Shown here piece after piece: positions 42,311 to 49,704 of a stretch of DNA of 64,000 nucleotides. The position numbers were made by a program, and so were the translations under genes. The DNA lies in assembly GCA_017436705.1 (NCBI GenBank), contig JAFSCP010000025.1, positions 37,538 to 101,537 of the forward strand, read 5' to 3'. Numbering within the stretch: the stretch's first letter is position 1; the number at the start of each line of letters is the position of its first letter. This DNA comes from Bacillota bacterium. Lineage in GTDB: Bacteria > Bacillota > Clostridia > Peptostreptococcales > Anaerovoracaceae. Under the pieces are notes generated by a model. The model ran no database searches and was not told the origin of the DNA. It saw only the letters and a list, made by a program, of their open reading frames with translations.

Positions 42311-42868
42311 ATGAAAAAAATCGGTATTGCCTGCGGACGTTTTCAGATTTTTCACAACGAGCATCTGCAGTATGTTCTGGCAGCAAAAGAAAAAAGCGAC
42401 CACCTCATTGTAGGTATAACTGCACCTGATCCGTCAGTTTCCCCTGTGGAGTCTGAAGACACCAACCGCACAGAGGCCGCATCCAATCCATGTACATATT
42501 ACGAACGTTTTAAGATGATTGAGTCTGTGCTCCTTGAGCAGGGCCTTGCACGTGATGAATTCGATATTGTGCCTTATCCTATCGGCAGGCCTGAACTGAT
42601 AAAATACTATGTTCCGGAAGGTGCGACTCACTATGTGACCATTCTGGACCCATGGGGCCACTGCAAAAACCAGCGCCTCAGAGATATGGGCTACGATGTG
42701 CAGGTTCTCTGGGATGACAAGCCAAAGGGCATTTCATCCTCCATGCTGAGAGGACTGATTGCTGAAGGCAGGGACTGGAGACAGTATGTGCCTGAGGCTA
42801 CATACAGATTTATTCTGGAAAATGGAATCGACCAGCGTATTAAGAAACTGATTGAAGAAACGGAATAA
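42311..42868 (+). CDS. NMN adenylyltransferase-like nucleotidyltransferase
   Basis: A 185-residue HIGH-superfamily nucleotidyltransferase. GRFQIFHNEHLQYV aligns with the NadM-type GRFQPFHNGHL motif, but the Gly of HxGH is Glu (HNEH); the second signature ISSSMLRGLI is present near residue 137. NadM-like enzymes adenylylate NMN in NAD synthesis. AAAGAAAGG lies upstream. Its place right after the arginine deiminase genes is unexplained by NAD synthesis, so a different nucleotidyl acceptor is possible. Confidence 0.85.
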   Translation: MKKIGIACGRFQIFHNEHLQYVLAAKEKSDHLIVGITAPDPSVSPVESEDTNRTEAASNPCTYYERFKMIESVLLEQGLARDEFDIVPYPIGRPELIKYYVPEGATHYVTILDPWGHCKNQRLRDMGYDVQVLWDDKPKGISSSMLRGLIAEGRDWRQYVPEATYRFILENGIDQRIKKLIEETE

Positions 42869-42885
42869 CAACATATTATACAAGG

Positions 42886-42924
42886 AAAAACTCTCAGTTT
42901 GCTTTGCTGACTGAGAGTTTTTCT
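42886..42924. terminator. Bidirectional terminator
   Basis: Perfect 13-bp stem AAAAACTCTCAGT / ACTGAGAGTTTTT, T-rich on both strands, between convergent genes. Confidence 0.9.
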
Positions 42925-42954
42925 TTGAGAGATGTTATTGGTATTATTGAAAGA

Positions 42955-43122
42955 TCATTCTACTTCAAAATAATCTGCATCATCTTTACGCCTTGGTCCG
43001 TCATATTCATATATGCCCTGGGAACCGCATTCAGGACATTGTCCGAAAGATTCACCGAACTCCTGCATCAGATCCAGCGCATATTTGAACTTCATGCCAC
43101 ATTTTGGACAGTTGTAATACAT
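42955..43122 (-). CDS. Small zinc-ribbon protein
   Basis: A 55-residue protein with two CxxC knuckles, CPKC near the N-terminus and CPEC about 26 residues later, followed by an acidic tail. It probably binds one zinc. The start at 43122 has GGGGTG eight bases upstream; an alternative in-frame ATG at 43143 has a similar site and cannot be excluded. It is the last gene after HMG-CoA reductase and BKACE3 on the same strand, 38 bases past BKACE3's stop. Function unknown. Confidence 0.7.
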   Translation of the reverse strand: MYYNCPKCGMKFKYALDLMQEFGESFGQCPECGSQGIYEYDGPRRKDDADYFEVE

Positions 43123-43160
43123 TAAACTTACACCCCAGGTCATAACTTACACCAGTCGTA

Positions 43161-44000
43161 TTACTTGAGTCCGAGAATTTCTCTTGCTTCAGCAGGGGTT
43201 GCAACTTCATTGCCGAACTCTCTGATTACTCTTGCAGCTCTTTCGACAAACTGTTTGTTGCTTTCTGCAAGCTGACCTTTTGCGTACATTACGTTATCTT
43301 CCATACCTACTCTGATATGACCGCCCATTGCAACTGCTGCATACATGATTTCCATAGCGCTGTGACCTACACCGAAAGTACTCCATGTTGAACCAGGAAC
43401 CAGTGCTTCCATAGTTTCCTTCATGAACACCAGGTTCTTTACAGAACCAGGGATACCATTAGCACAGCCCATGCAGAACTGGAAGTGGCAAGGAGTCTTT
43501 AAAACGCCTTTCTTGACATAATATGCGGCATTGGCAATCATGCCGGGATCGAAGGCTTCAATTTCTGGTTTTACACCGGCTTCCTGCATTACATGACCGA
43601 GTTTTTCGAGGAAGGCAGGGCTGTTGATGAAGAGACTCGTATGGAGCCAGTTCATTGAGCCGCAGTCAAAAGTACCCATTTCTGGCTTGAGTTCCTGGAG
43701 ATGAATCATACGTGTTTCATCTGTAGCATAGATATCGCCGGAAGTAGTCATATTTAAAATAATATCGCAGTCAGGATACTGAGTTTCCAGGATTTCTTTT
43801 GTTTCGCGGAACTTGTTGATGTCCATCGTACCGTTACCGTCGTCATCTCTCATATGAAGATGTGCTACGGAAGCTCCGGCAAGCCAGCAGTCATAAACAT
43901 CCGCTGCAATTTCAGCTGGTGTCATTGGCACGTTAGGGTTATTTTCTTTTTTTGGCCATGCGCCTGTAGTAGCTACTGTGATAATTGTTTTCTTTGCCAT
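43161..44000 (-). CDS. Beta-keto acid cleavage enzyme BKACE3 (DUF849 / Kce family)
   Basis: A 279-residue Zn-dependent beta-keto acid cleavage enzyme. The metal ligands are HLH in AHLHMRD, and RVGMEDN supplies Arg, Glu and Asp. The site of Kce Glu14 is Trp (TTGAWPKK), a feature shared with BKACE4 and not with BKACE1/2, so these form a second subgroup with a presumably different substrate. Start 44000 is used because AAGGAG lies nine bases ahead; the ATG at 44009 abuts the Shine-Dalgarno. It is in a sigma-54-controlled unit behind HMG-CoA reductase. Confidence 0.93.
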   Translation of the reverse strand: MAKKTIITVATTGAWPKKENNPNVPMTPAEIAADVYDCWLAGASVAHLHMRDDDGNGTMDINKFRETKEILETQYPDCDIILNMTTSGDIYATDETRMIHLQELKPEMGTFDCGSMNWLHTSLFINSPAFLEKLGHVMQEAGVKPEIEAFDPGMIANAAYYVKKGVLKTPCHFQFCMGCANGIPGSVKNLVFMKETMEALVPGSTWSTFGVGHSAMEIMYAAVAMGGHIRVGMEDNVMYAKGQLAESNKQFVERAARVIREFGNEVATPAEAREILGLK

Positions 44001-44039
44001 AAGAGTCATCTCCTTTTCTTTATTATAATATATTAATTT

Positions 44040-45176
44040 TTATTTTCTTGCTGCATCAAAATCACCGTGAAGTCCAACGGTAACTAAAGAGTAAAGAACG
44101 CCCAGATTGGCTGCCAGTCCTGTAGTTGCAATTACTTCCGCGAGTTCAGCGGCAGAGTGGATATCCATCATTTTAAGAGAAAGCTGAGCCAGCGGATGCA
44201 TCTTGGTTGTGCCTCCGACAATACCTACAGCCATTGGAATTTCAATCATGCCTTCGAGGTCGCCATTGCAGTTCTTCTCCCAGATTGTAATCGGGCGATA
44301 TTTTTCTCCATAGCATGCGTAGGAATGGACACCACTTTCAACGGCACGTGTATCGTTGCCGGTTGCTACGACTACAGGGATAATTCCGTTCATAACGCCT
44401 TTGTTGTGGGTTGTTGCGCGGAACTGGTTGGAGTTTGCGAAGTTCCATGCAGATACGAACTTATCAACATTCTGTTCTCCGCCCAGATCCTCTTTTTTTA
44501 CTGTTACTCTTGAGCGTACAAGTCTGTGGACAGCCAGATTGGAAAGGACTTTAAGGTTTGCTTTGCCGCCTGTAATATTCTCCAGGACAGGTGCTGCAGT
44601 TTCTGCCATTGCATTGATGGCCTGCGCACCCATGGCATCCTTAACGTCGATGATAAGGTGCACATCTAAAAATGTTCCGGCAGGAGAATCTGTAAGATAT
44701 GCTTCCACGTCTTTGCAGCCGCCGCCAAAGGAAATGAGTACCGGGTCAACTTTGTTGACCGTTTCAATAATTTCCTGTTTTCTTTCCAGCACTTTTAATT
44801 TAGCGGTAAAGGGGTTGGAAATCTGAGCAAGCTGGACCTGACCGATCATCATAGAACCTGTGTTGGTTGCTGTAAAACCGCCATTTTTTGCGGCAAGGGC
44901 TGCACCGGCAGTAGTTGACTTTACTACATAAGGTTCTTCGCCGACCATAGGAACAGTGATTTTTTTGCCATTAATAACAAAACCGGGAGCAACACTGTAA
45001 GGGAGTGAATATGTGCCTATAACATGTTCGACCATTTTATCCGCTGTTTCTAAAGTAAGGGCAGTTCCGCTCTTAATAAGCTGCAGGTCTTCATCAGTCA
45101 GGCAGGTAGTCTCTTTTACTTGAGCTATGCGCTCGTCAATAGTTAACTGAGTAAATAAAAAATTCTGGTCACTCAT
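44040..45176 (-). CDS. Hydroxymethylglutaryl-CoA reductase, class II (degradative type)
   Basis: A 378-residue class II HMG-CoA reductase; in the degradative direction it oxidises mevalonate + CoA to HMG-CoA. Catalytic residues are in place: Glu in VPMVGEEPYVV, Lys in THNKGVMNGI, Asp in GNDTRAVE. The C-terminal flap is short and ends GLHGDFDAARK, where P. mevalonii has GIQxGHM, so the catalytic His would be that in GLHG. AAGGAG precedes the start, and a sigma-54 promoter lies at 45212-45227. A biosynthetic mevalonate role is unlikely given its regulation and partner BKACE3. Confidence 0.93.
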   Translation of the reverse strand: MSDQNFLFTQLTIDERIAQVKETTCLTDEDLQLIKSGTALTLETADKMVEHVIGTYSLPYSVAPGFVINGKKITVPMVGEEPYVVKSTTAGAALAAKNGGFTATNTGSMMIGQVQLAQISNPFTAKLKVLERKQEIIETVNKVDPVLISFGGGCKDVEAYLTDSPAGTFLDVHLIIDVKDAMGAQAINAMAETAAPVLENITGGKANLKVLSNLAVHRLVRSRVTVKKEDLGGEQNVDKFVSAWNFANSNQFRATTHNKGVMNGIIPVVVATGNDTRAVESGVHSYACYGEKYRPITIWEKNCNGDLEGMIEIPMAVGIVGGTTKMHPLAQLSLKMMDIHSAAELAEVIATTGLAANLGVLYSLVTVGLHGDFDAARK

Positions 45177-45211
45177 TTTGCGTCTCCTTTTCTGTTGATG
45201 AAATAGTAAAG

Positions 45212-45227
45212 AGCAAAATCTGTGCCA
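45212..45227 (-). promoter_or_regulatory. Sigma-54 (-24/-12) promoter of HMGR-BKACE3
   Basis: Minus strand TGGCAC (45227-45222), 5-bp spacer, TTGCT (45216-45212). It sits in the 77-bp gap between the activator gene and the HMG-CoA reductase gene. Confidence 0.85.
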
Positions 45228-45253
45228 GAATTTTTTTGTGTAAGATTTTTTGC

Positions 45254-46654
45254 TTATTCAATATTATATTTTTTAATTTTTGCGTATAAAAGACTGCGGG
45301 AAATTCCCATGAGATTTGCGGCCTGAGTTTTATTGCCGCCACTCTTTTTCAGCGCTTCAATGATAAGTTCTTTTTCTGCCAGACCTTTGTTAAGAAAGAA
45401 ATTATCGTCCGTAAGTGATTGAGGAACTGTTTTCATATGCTTCTTTTTCTTTTCAAGGAAAAGGAATAAGTCTTTATCAAGCATACCTTCGTTTTCAAGC
45501 ACACAGGCGCGTTCGATGGCATGCTCCAGTTCTCTCACATTGCCGGGCCAGCTGTATTCGGAAAGATATTCAACAGCATCGTTTGTAATTCCCCAGATAT
45601 CCAGCTTATATTTGCTGTTTATCTTTTCAATCAATGATTCACAGAGCAGCGGCAGATCTTCAATACGCTCGCGAAGCGGCGGAATTTCAACTTCCATTAC
45701 ATTTATTCGGTAGAGAAGGTCCTCACGGAAGCGTTTTTCTTCGACCATTTTATACAGGTCGGTATTGCTGCAGCATATTACCTGAAGATTAAGTACAGTA
45801 GGTTTGATAGAGCCTATACGTTCAACCTCATATTCCTGCAGAACTCTGAGAAGTTTGGACTGCATTTCAAGGGGAAGTTCTTCGATTTCATCGAGGAGGA
45901 TTGTTCCTCCGTTTGCAAGCTCAAACTTACCGGCTTTACCGCCTTTGATGGCCCCTGAGAAAGTACCTGTTTCATAACCAAAAAGTTCAGATTCCATAAG
46001 TTCACGGGGGATTGCGGCGCAGTTAACCTTAACGAAAGGGGCATCTTTTCGCGCACTTGCATTGTGTATTGCGTTTGCAAAAACTTCCTTGCCACAGCCA
46101 CTCTCACCAGTAAGAAGGATAGGCATGCGGCTGTTTGTAACTTTGGAAAGAATGCGCTTGATCTCCATGATTTTAGGGGATGTTCCTACTATATTGTCGA
46201 ATACTGACGGAGCATCATCCAGACCTTGCAGCTGCTGTGCGAACAACATATTGGAACGTTTTAACTGATTTATTTCCTGATAGAGGGAGTTGACAGTATC
46301 AGTAGCATTCAGGGAACTGATTGAAACTACTCCCAGAATTTCGCCATAAGTGTTTTTGATGGGGAGTTTGCTGTGAACTAATGAACGGCCATCTTCGAAT
46401 TCAAATAAACTGTCAAAGGCTGCTTCGCCAGTTTGTAATGTTTCATAGAGCTTCGTTCCAGGGATAACTTCTTCTACTTTTGTACCAATTAAATCCTGTT
46501 TCCTTTTTCCGAGATAGTCTGCATAACTGTTATTTATATAAATTATATTCCCTGTTTTATCTATTACGATAGCAAAGTACAAAGATTCAAAAGCTTTATC
46601 AATTATATCTTTTATGGAATCATAAATGCTTATAGCTTCGATATATTTTGTCAT
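45254..46654 (-). CDS. PAS-domain sigma-54-dependent transcriptional activator
   Basis: A 466-residue enhancer-binding protein: PAS sensor at residues about 15-115 (IDKTGNIIYINNSYADYLG), AAA+ at about 145-390 with Walker A GESGCGKE, Walker B ILLDEIEELP, and a C-terminal Fis helix-turn-helix (NKTQAANLMGISRSLLYAKI). The sigma-54 contact loop reads GTFSGA instead of GAFTGA; Ser for the conserved Thr is a noteworthy change. Start 46654 is preferred because CGGAGGT is five bases ahead. It lies between the two sigma-54 promoters (45212 and 46759) that it most likely activates. Confidence 0.93.
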   Translation of the reverse strand: MTKYIEAISIYDSIKDIIDKAFESLYFAIVIDKTGNIIYINNSYADYLGKRKQDLIGTKVEEVIPGTKLYETLQTGEAAFDSLFEFEDGRSLVHSKLPIKNTYGEILGVVSISSLNATDTVNSLYQEINQLKRSNMLFAQQLQGLDDAPSVFDNIVGTSPKIMEIKRILSKVTNSRMPILLTGESGCGKEVFANAIHNASARKDAPFVKVNCAAIPRELMESELFGYETGTFSGAIKGGKAGKFELANGGTILLDEIEELPLEMQSKLLRVLQEYEVERIGSIKPTVLNLQVICCSNTDLYKMVEEKRFREDLLYRINVMEVEIPPLRERIEDLPLLCESLIEKINSKYKLDIWGITNDAVEYLSEYSWPGNVRELEHAIERACVLENEGMLDKDLFLFLEKKKKHMKTVPQSLTDDNFFLNKGLAEKELIIEALKKSGGNKTQAANLMGISRSLLYAKIKKYNIE

Positions 46655-46677
46655 AATACACCTCCGTTTCGTACAGT

Positions 46678-46696
46678 TTAACACACATTGTGTAAA
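46678..46696. promoter_or_regulatory. Possible enhancer site of the PAS activator
   Basis: Inverted repeat TTA-ACACA-CAT-TGTGT-AAA with one mismatched pair, about 75-90 bp upstream of the 46759 promoter; a TGTGTAA half-site recurs at about 45236. Confidence 0.4.
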
Positions 46697-46758
46697 AAAG
46701 TAAACATATTGTAATTGATTTTATAAATAAAAATGTCTAAAACAAATGTATTTTGTTT

Positions 46759-46774
46759 TGGCACAACATTTGCA
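46759..46774 (+). promoter_or_regulatory. Sigma-54 (-24/-12) promoter of the PanE-symporter operon
   Basis: TGGCAC (46759-46764), AACAT, TTGCA (46770-46774); transcription start expected near 46785. Confidence 0.85.
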
Positions 46775-46853
46775 GTTTATAATTTTGACAAAAACAATTC
46801 TGGCCGGATGTAATTTGTTAAAGACAATGATTAATTGAGGAGGTGTAGATAGT

Positions 46854-47867
46854 ATGCGGACAGCGATAATGGGTGTTGGTTCACTGGGAACTATTTTAGG
46901 CGCATACATTTCTAAAGCAGGATATCAGATAGATTTAATTGATCCATATAAGGAGCATGTAGATGCATTGAATGAAAAGGGAGCACATGTTATAGGAACA
47001 GCAGATTTTGTTCAGAAAGTACATGCGATTACACCGGATCAGATGGAAGGCGTTTATGACCTTATAATCTATATGGCAAAGCAGACTTATAATGACACAG
47101 CAATTCCACAGATTATGGCACATATTGATGAAAACAGTACAGTCTGTGTTTGTCAGAACGGTATTCCGGAATATGCAGTAAGTGAAGCAATCGGTACTGA
47201 AAGAGTAGTTGGTGCTCCTGTAGGCTGGGGTGCGACTTTCATGGGACCTGGATGTTCTGCCTTGACAACGGATGAAGGAAGATTAAACTTTACCTTAGGA
47301 TCGTTAGAAGGGCCCGTTAATGAAAGAGTTCTTAAAGCAAAGGAACTTCTTGAATGTATGGGTGAGGTTCATGTTTCAGAAAATCTGCTTGGACTCAGAT
47401 GGACTAAACTTCTGATGAATGCAACTTTCAGTGGGGTATCCACAGCGTTGGGAACTACATTTGGTGGTGTACTGGATGATGATAATGCTATGAAGTTGAT
47501 TTTAAGAGTAGGTAAAGAATGTCTGGATGTTGCAGCAGAAAAGGGAATTACAATGGAACCATATGAAGGCTATGATTTCTATACTGCTTTCAAACGAGGT
47601 AATGAACAGACCAATGCAGACTCTATCAAACTTATCAGAGAAATCTGGCAGCCTCATTATAAACTGACAGCAAGTATGGCGCAGGATATCAAGAGAGGAC
47701 GCAAATGTGAAATATTTGATATCAATGGCGTTGTTTGTAAAGCTGGCAGAGAGTGTGGCATCCCTACACCTGTTAATGATATTGTTGTTAAACTTATTGC
47801 GGGTATGCAGGATGGGACTTATGAATACTCTCCAGAAAACATAAAGTTTTTTGAAGATTATATATAA
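46854..47867 (+). CDS. Ketopantoate reductase PanE/ApbA family dehydrogenase
   Basis: A 337-residue NAD(P)-dependent dehydrogenase. Rossmann motif MGVGSLGTILGAY, the NGI segment at the end of the nucleotide domain, and the C-terminal catalytic Lys and Asn in RWTKLLMNATFSG plus Glu in KCEIFDINGVV fit the family. GGAGGTG precedes the start. In this sigma-54 operon, with an SSS symporter and BKACE4, it more likely acts on an imported hydroxy or keto acid than in pantothenate synthesis; the precise substrate is open. Confidence 0.9.
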   Translation: MRTAIMGVGSLGTILGAYISKAGYQIDLIDPYKEHVDALNEKGAHVIGTADFVQKVHAITPDQMEGVYDLIIYMAKQTYNDTAIPQIMAHIDENSTVCVCQNGIPEYAVSEAIGTERVVGAPVGWGATFMGPGCSALTTDEGRLNFTLGSLEGPVNERVLKAKELLECMGEVHVSENLLGLRWTKLLMNATFSGVSTALGTTFGGVLDDDNAMKLILRVGKECLDVAAEKGITMEPYEGYDFYTAFKRGNEQTNADSIKLIREIWQPHYKLTASMAQDIKRGRKCEIFDINGVVCKAGRECGIPTPVNDIVVKLIAGMQDGTYEYSPENIKFFEDYI

Positions 47868-47916
47868 ACAATTCTCCAATAGAAAAAATGAAAGAAATTA
47901 AAAAGGAGGAAGCAAT

Positions 47917-48072
47917 ATGTCAATTATACCTTTTGTCTTTTGGGCAGCTACTTTAGTTATTGGATTAATTATTTATATTGCAGTCGCTTCAACAATTGAA
48001 AAATCAGGATTGGATCGACTTGGCGCAACCGGTAATCTTTTTACCTGTGAGAAGAAAACAGATGCAAAGTAG
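47917..48072 (+). CDS. Small SSS-symporter accessory membrane protein (51 aa)
   Basis: A 51-residue gene with a strong AAGGAGG site, 15 bases before the symporter gene. Residues about 5-25 form one hydrophobic helix (PFVFWAATLVIGLIIYIAVA), followed by a short polar tail with KSGLDRLGATG. Size, topology and position match small subunits that accompany SSS symporters (as YhdT does PanF). Too short for routine gene callers; no close function can be given beyond likely partnership with the symporter. Confidence 0.75.
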   Translation: MSIIPFVFWAATLVIGLIIYIAVASTIEKSGLDRLGATGNLFTCEKKTDAK

Positions 48073-48087
48073 AAAGGAGGAAGACTT

Positions 48088-49626
48088 ATGAACATTTATC
48101 TCATTGTATTTATTGTCTACTTTGGCATAATTATAGCTACTTCAATCGTCGGTGCAAAGAAAGTTGAAAGTATGGAAGACTTTGCTGTCGGCGGTAACAA
48201 AATGGGTCTTATGCTTGGTATTGGTACTTCTATCGCAACATGGCTTTCTGTAGCCTCTGTAATGGGTGTTCCTGGTAACATCTATTCAAGAGGTGTTTGC
48301 GCAATCATCGGATGGATTGCCGGCTGGTTCCTGGCAACAGCAATGATGCCTGCCATCGCATACAAAATCAGAAGACCTGCTGTACCTTGCCGTACTTTCC
48401 CTGAATTTATCCACTTAAGATATGATCCTGAAAGTGAAAAGAGTAAAATCAGAATTTTTGTAGCTGCTATCGAACTTGTTGGCTATTTCGTATTCTCATT
48501 CATTCAGGTACAGGGCTTTGGTATCGTATTATCAAGTATTACAGGTTTACCATATAACATTTGCTGTGTTTGCTTCATGATTATCCTCATCTTTACTTGT
48601 ATGGGTGGTTTTGAATCTGTAGCACGTACAGATACAGCCAATGCTATTCTTATTCTTATCGGTGTAATTGCAGGTGCTATTACTGTAATGCAGCTTACAG
48701 GTGGTTGGGGCAATATTGTTGAAAACTTTGTAACTACAACAGCCCCTCTTACTGAAGGTGGGGAACCGCTTCAGGCTGGTATCCTCGGTACAACATGGGG
48801 TACATTCGGTGTAAGTGCAATCTTATCTACATTCTTGTCCAATGCCTTTGGTGCAGCGGTTGCACCTCACTGGGTATCCAGATTCATGGCACCTAAGAAT
48901 GCTAAGACTGCTGCACTCCAGATGTTCTGGGTACTTATCCTTTTAGTACCAATTTTCGCATGCTTGGTTATCATCGGTATGGGTGGTAAGATGATTATGC
49001 CTTCATTATCTGCAGGTGTAACATCCGACTACATGTTCCCACAGTTAATTATTCATCATCTGAATCCAGTTTTAGGTGCATTAGCATTAACTGCAATCTG
49101 CGCAGCAGCAGTTTCAACAGCAAACTCCATGCTGCTTCACTGCTCCACATCTCTTGTATATGACATCAAGAGAATGATTCAGGGTAAAGAAAATTCTACA
49201 GAAAACGATGAAAAGACAACAAAGGAACTTCGTTTCTGGATTCTCGGACTTGGCGTACTTGCAGTACTTGGTGCAATTGGTCAGTTCTCACTTCTGGCAC
49301 AGGGCTTCACATATGTATACGGCGCATTCGGTTCAATCTTCTTCGCTTTAATTGTTGTAGGCTTATTCTCAAAGAAGATGAATCAGCCGGCTGCATGGGT
49401 GTCCATGTTTGTAGGCTTTGCACTTTACCTTTACTGCACAATCTGCGGAGCTCCGTTTGGCCTTCCTACATTCCTCGTATCAGCAGGTCTGTCTGTAATT
49501 TCAGCGATTATCGTTATGAACATTACAAAGAAGCCTCCAGTGGAAGCATACGAAGCTTACTTTAATGACAATCCAAGTGAAAAGACAATTGCAACTATTC
49601 ACAGAATCCGTAAGGATGCCGTATAA
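48088..49626 (+). CDS. Sodium:solute symporter (SSS) family transporter, second copy
   Basis: A 512-residue Na+-coupled symporter with about 13 helices. Diagnostic segments: ESMEDFAVGGNKMGLMLGIGTSIATWLS after the first helix, the GGFESVARTDTANAILIL region, APHWVSRFMAPKNAKTA, and ICAAAVSTANSMLLHCSTSLVYD (TM8 Na+ site Ser residues). AAAGGAGG precedes the start. It is coupled to the 51-residue protein upstream and controlled from the sigma-54 promoter at 46759. It should import the substrate degraded by locus C enzymes. Confidence 0.94.
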   Translation: MNIYLIVFIVYFGIIIATSIVGAKKVESMEDFAVGGNKMGLMLGIGTSIATWLSVASVMGVPGNIYSRGVCAIIGWIAGWFLATAMMPAIAYKIRRPAVPCRTFPEFIHLRYDPESEKSKIRIFVAAIELVGYFVFSFIQVQGFGIVLSSITGLPYNICCVCFMIILIFTCMGGFESVARTDTANAILILIGVIAGAITVMQLTGGWGNIVENFVTTTAPLTEGGEPLQAGILGTTWGTFGVSAILSTFLSNAFGAAVAPHWVSRFMAPKNAKTAALQMFWVLILLVPIFACLVIIGMGGKMIMPSLSAGVTSDYMFPQLIIHHLNPVLGALALTAICAAAVSTANSMLLHCSTSLVYDIKRMIQGKENSTENDEKTTKELRFWILGLGVLAVLGAIGQFSLLAQGFTYVYGAFGSIFFALIVVGLFSKKMNQPAAWVSMFVGFALYLYCTICGAPFGLPTFLVSAGLSVISAIIVMNITKKPPVEAYEAYFNDNPSEKTIATIHRIRKDAV

Positions 49627-49656
49627 AGTAAAATACTAATCAGCTATTTTCCTGAG

Positions 49657-49690
49657 CTCCTGACGGGGAAACCCGTCAGGAGAATTTTTT
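49657..49690 (+). terminator. Terminator after the symporter
   Basis: Perfect 11-bp stem CTCCTGACGGG / CCCGTCAGGAG with GAAA loop and T6 tail. The LRR gene starts 15 bases later, so it and BKACE4 are reached by read-through or an unseen promoter. Confidence 0.9.
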
Positions 49691-49704
49691 AAAGAGGACC
49701 GAAG

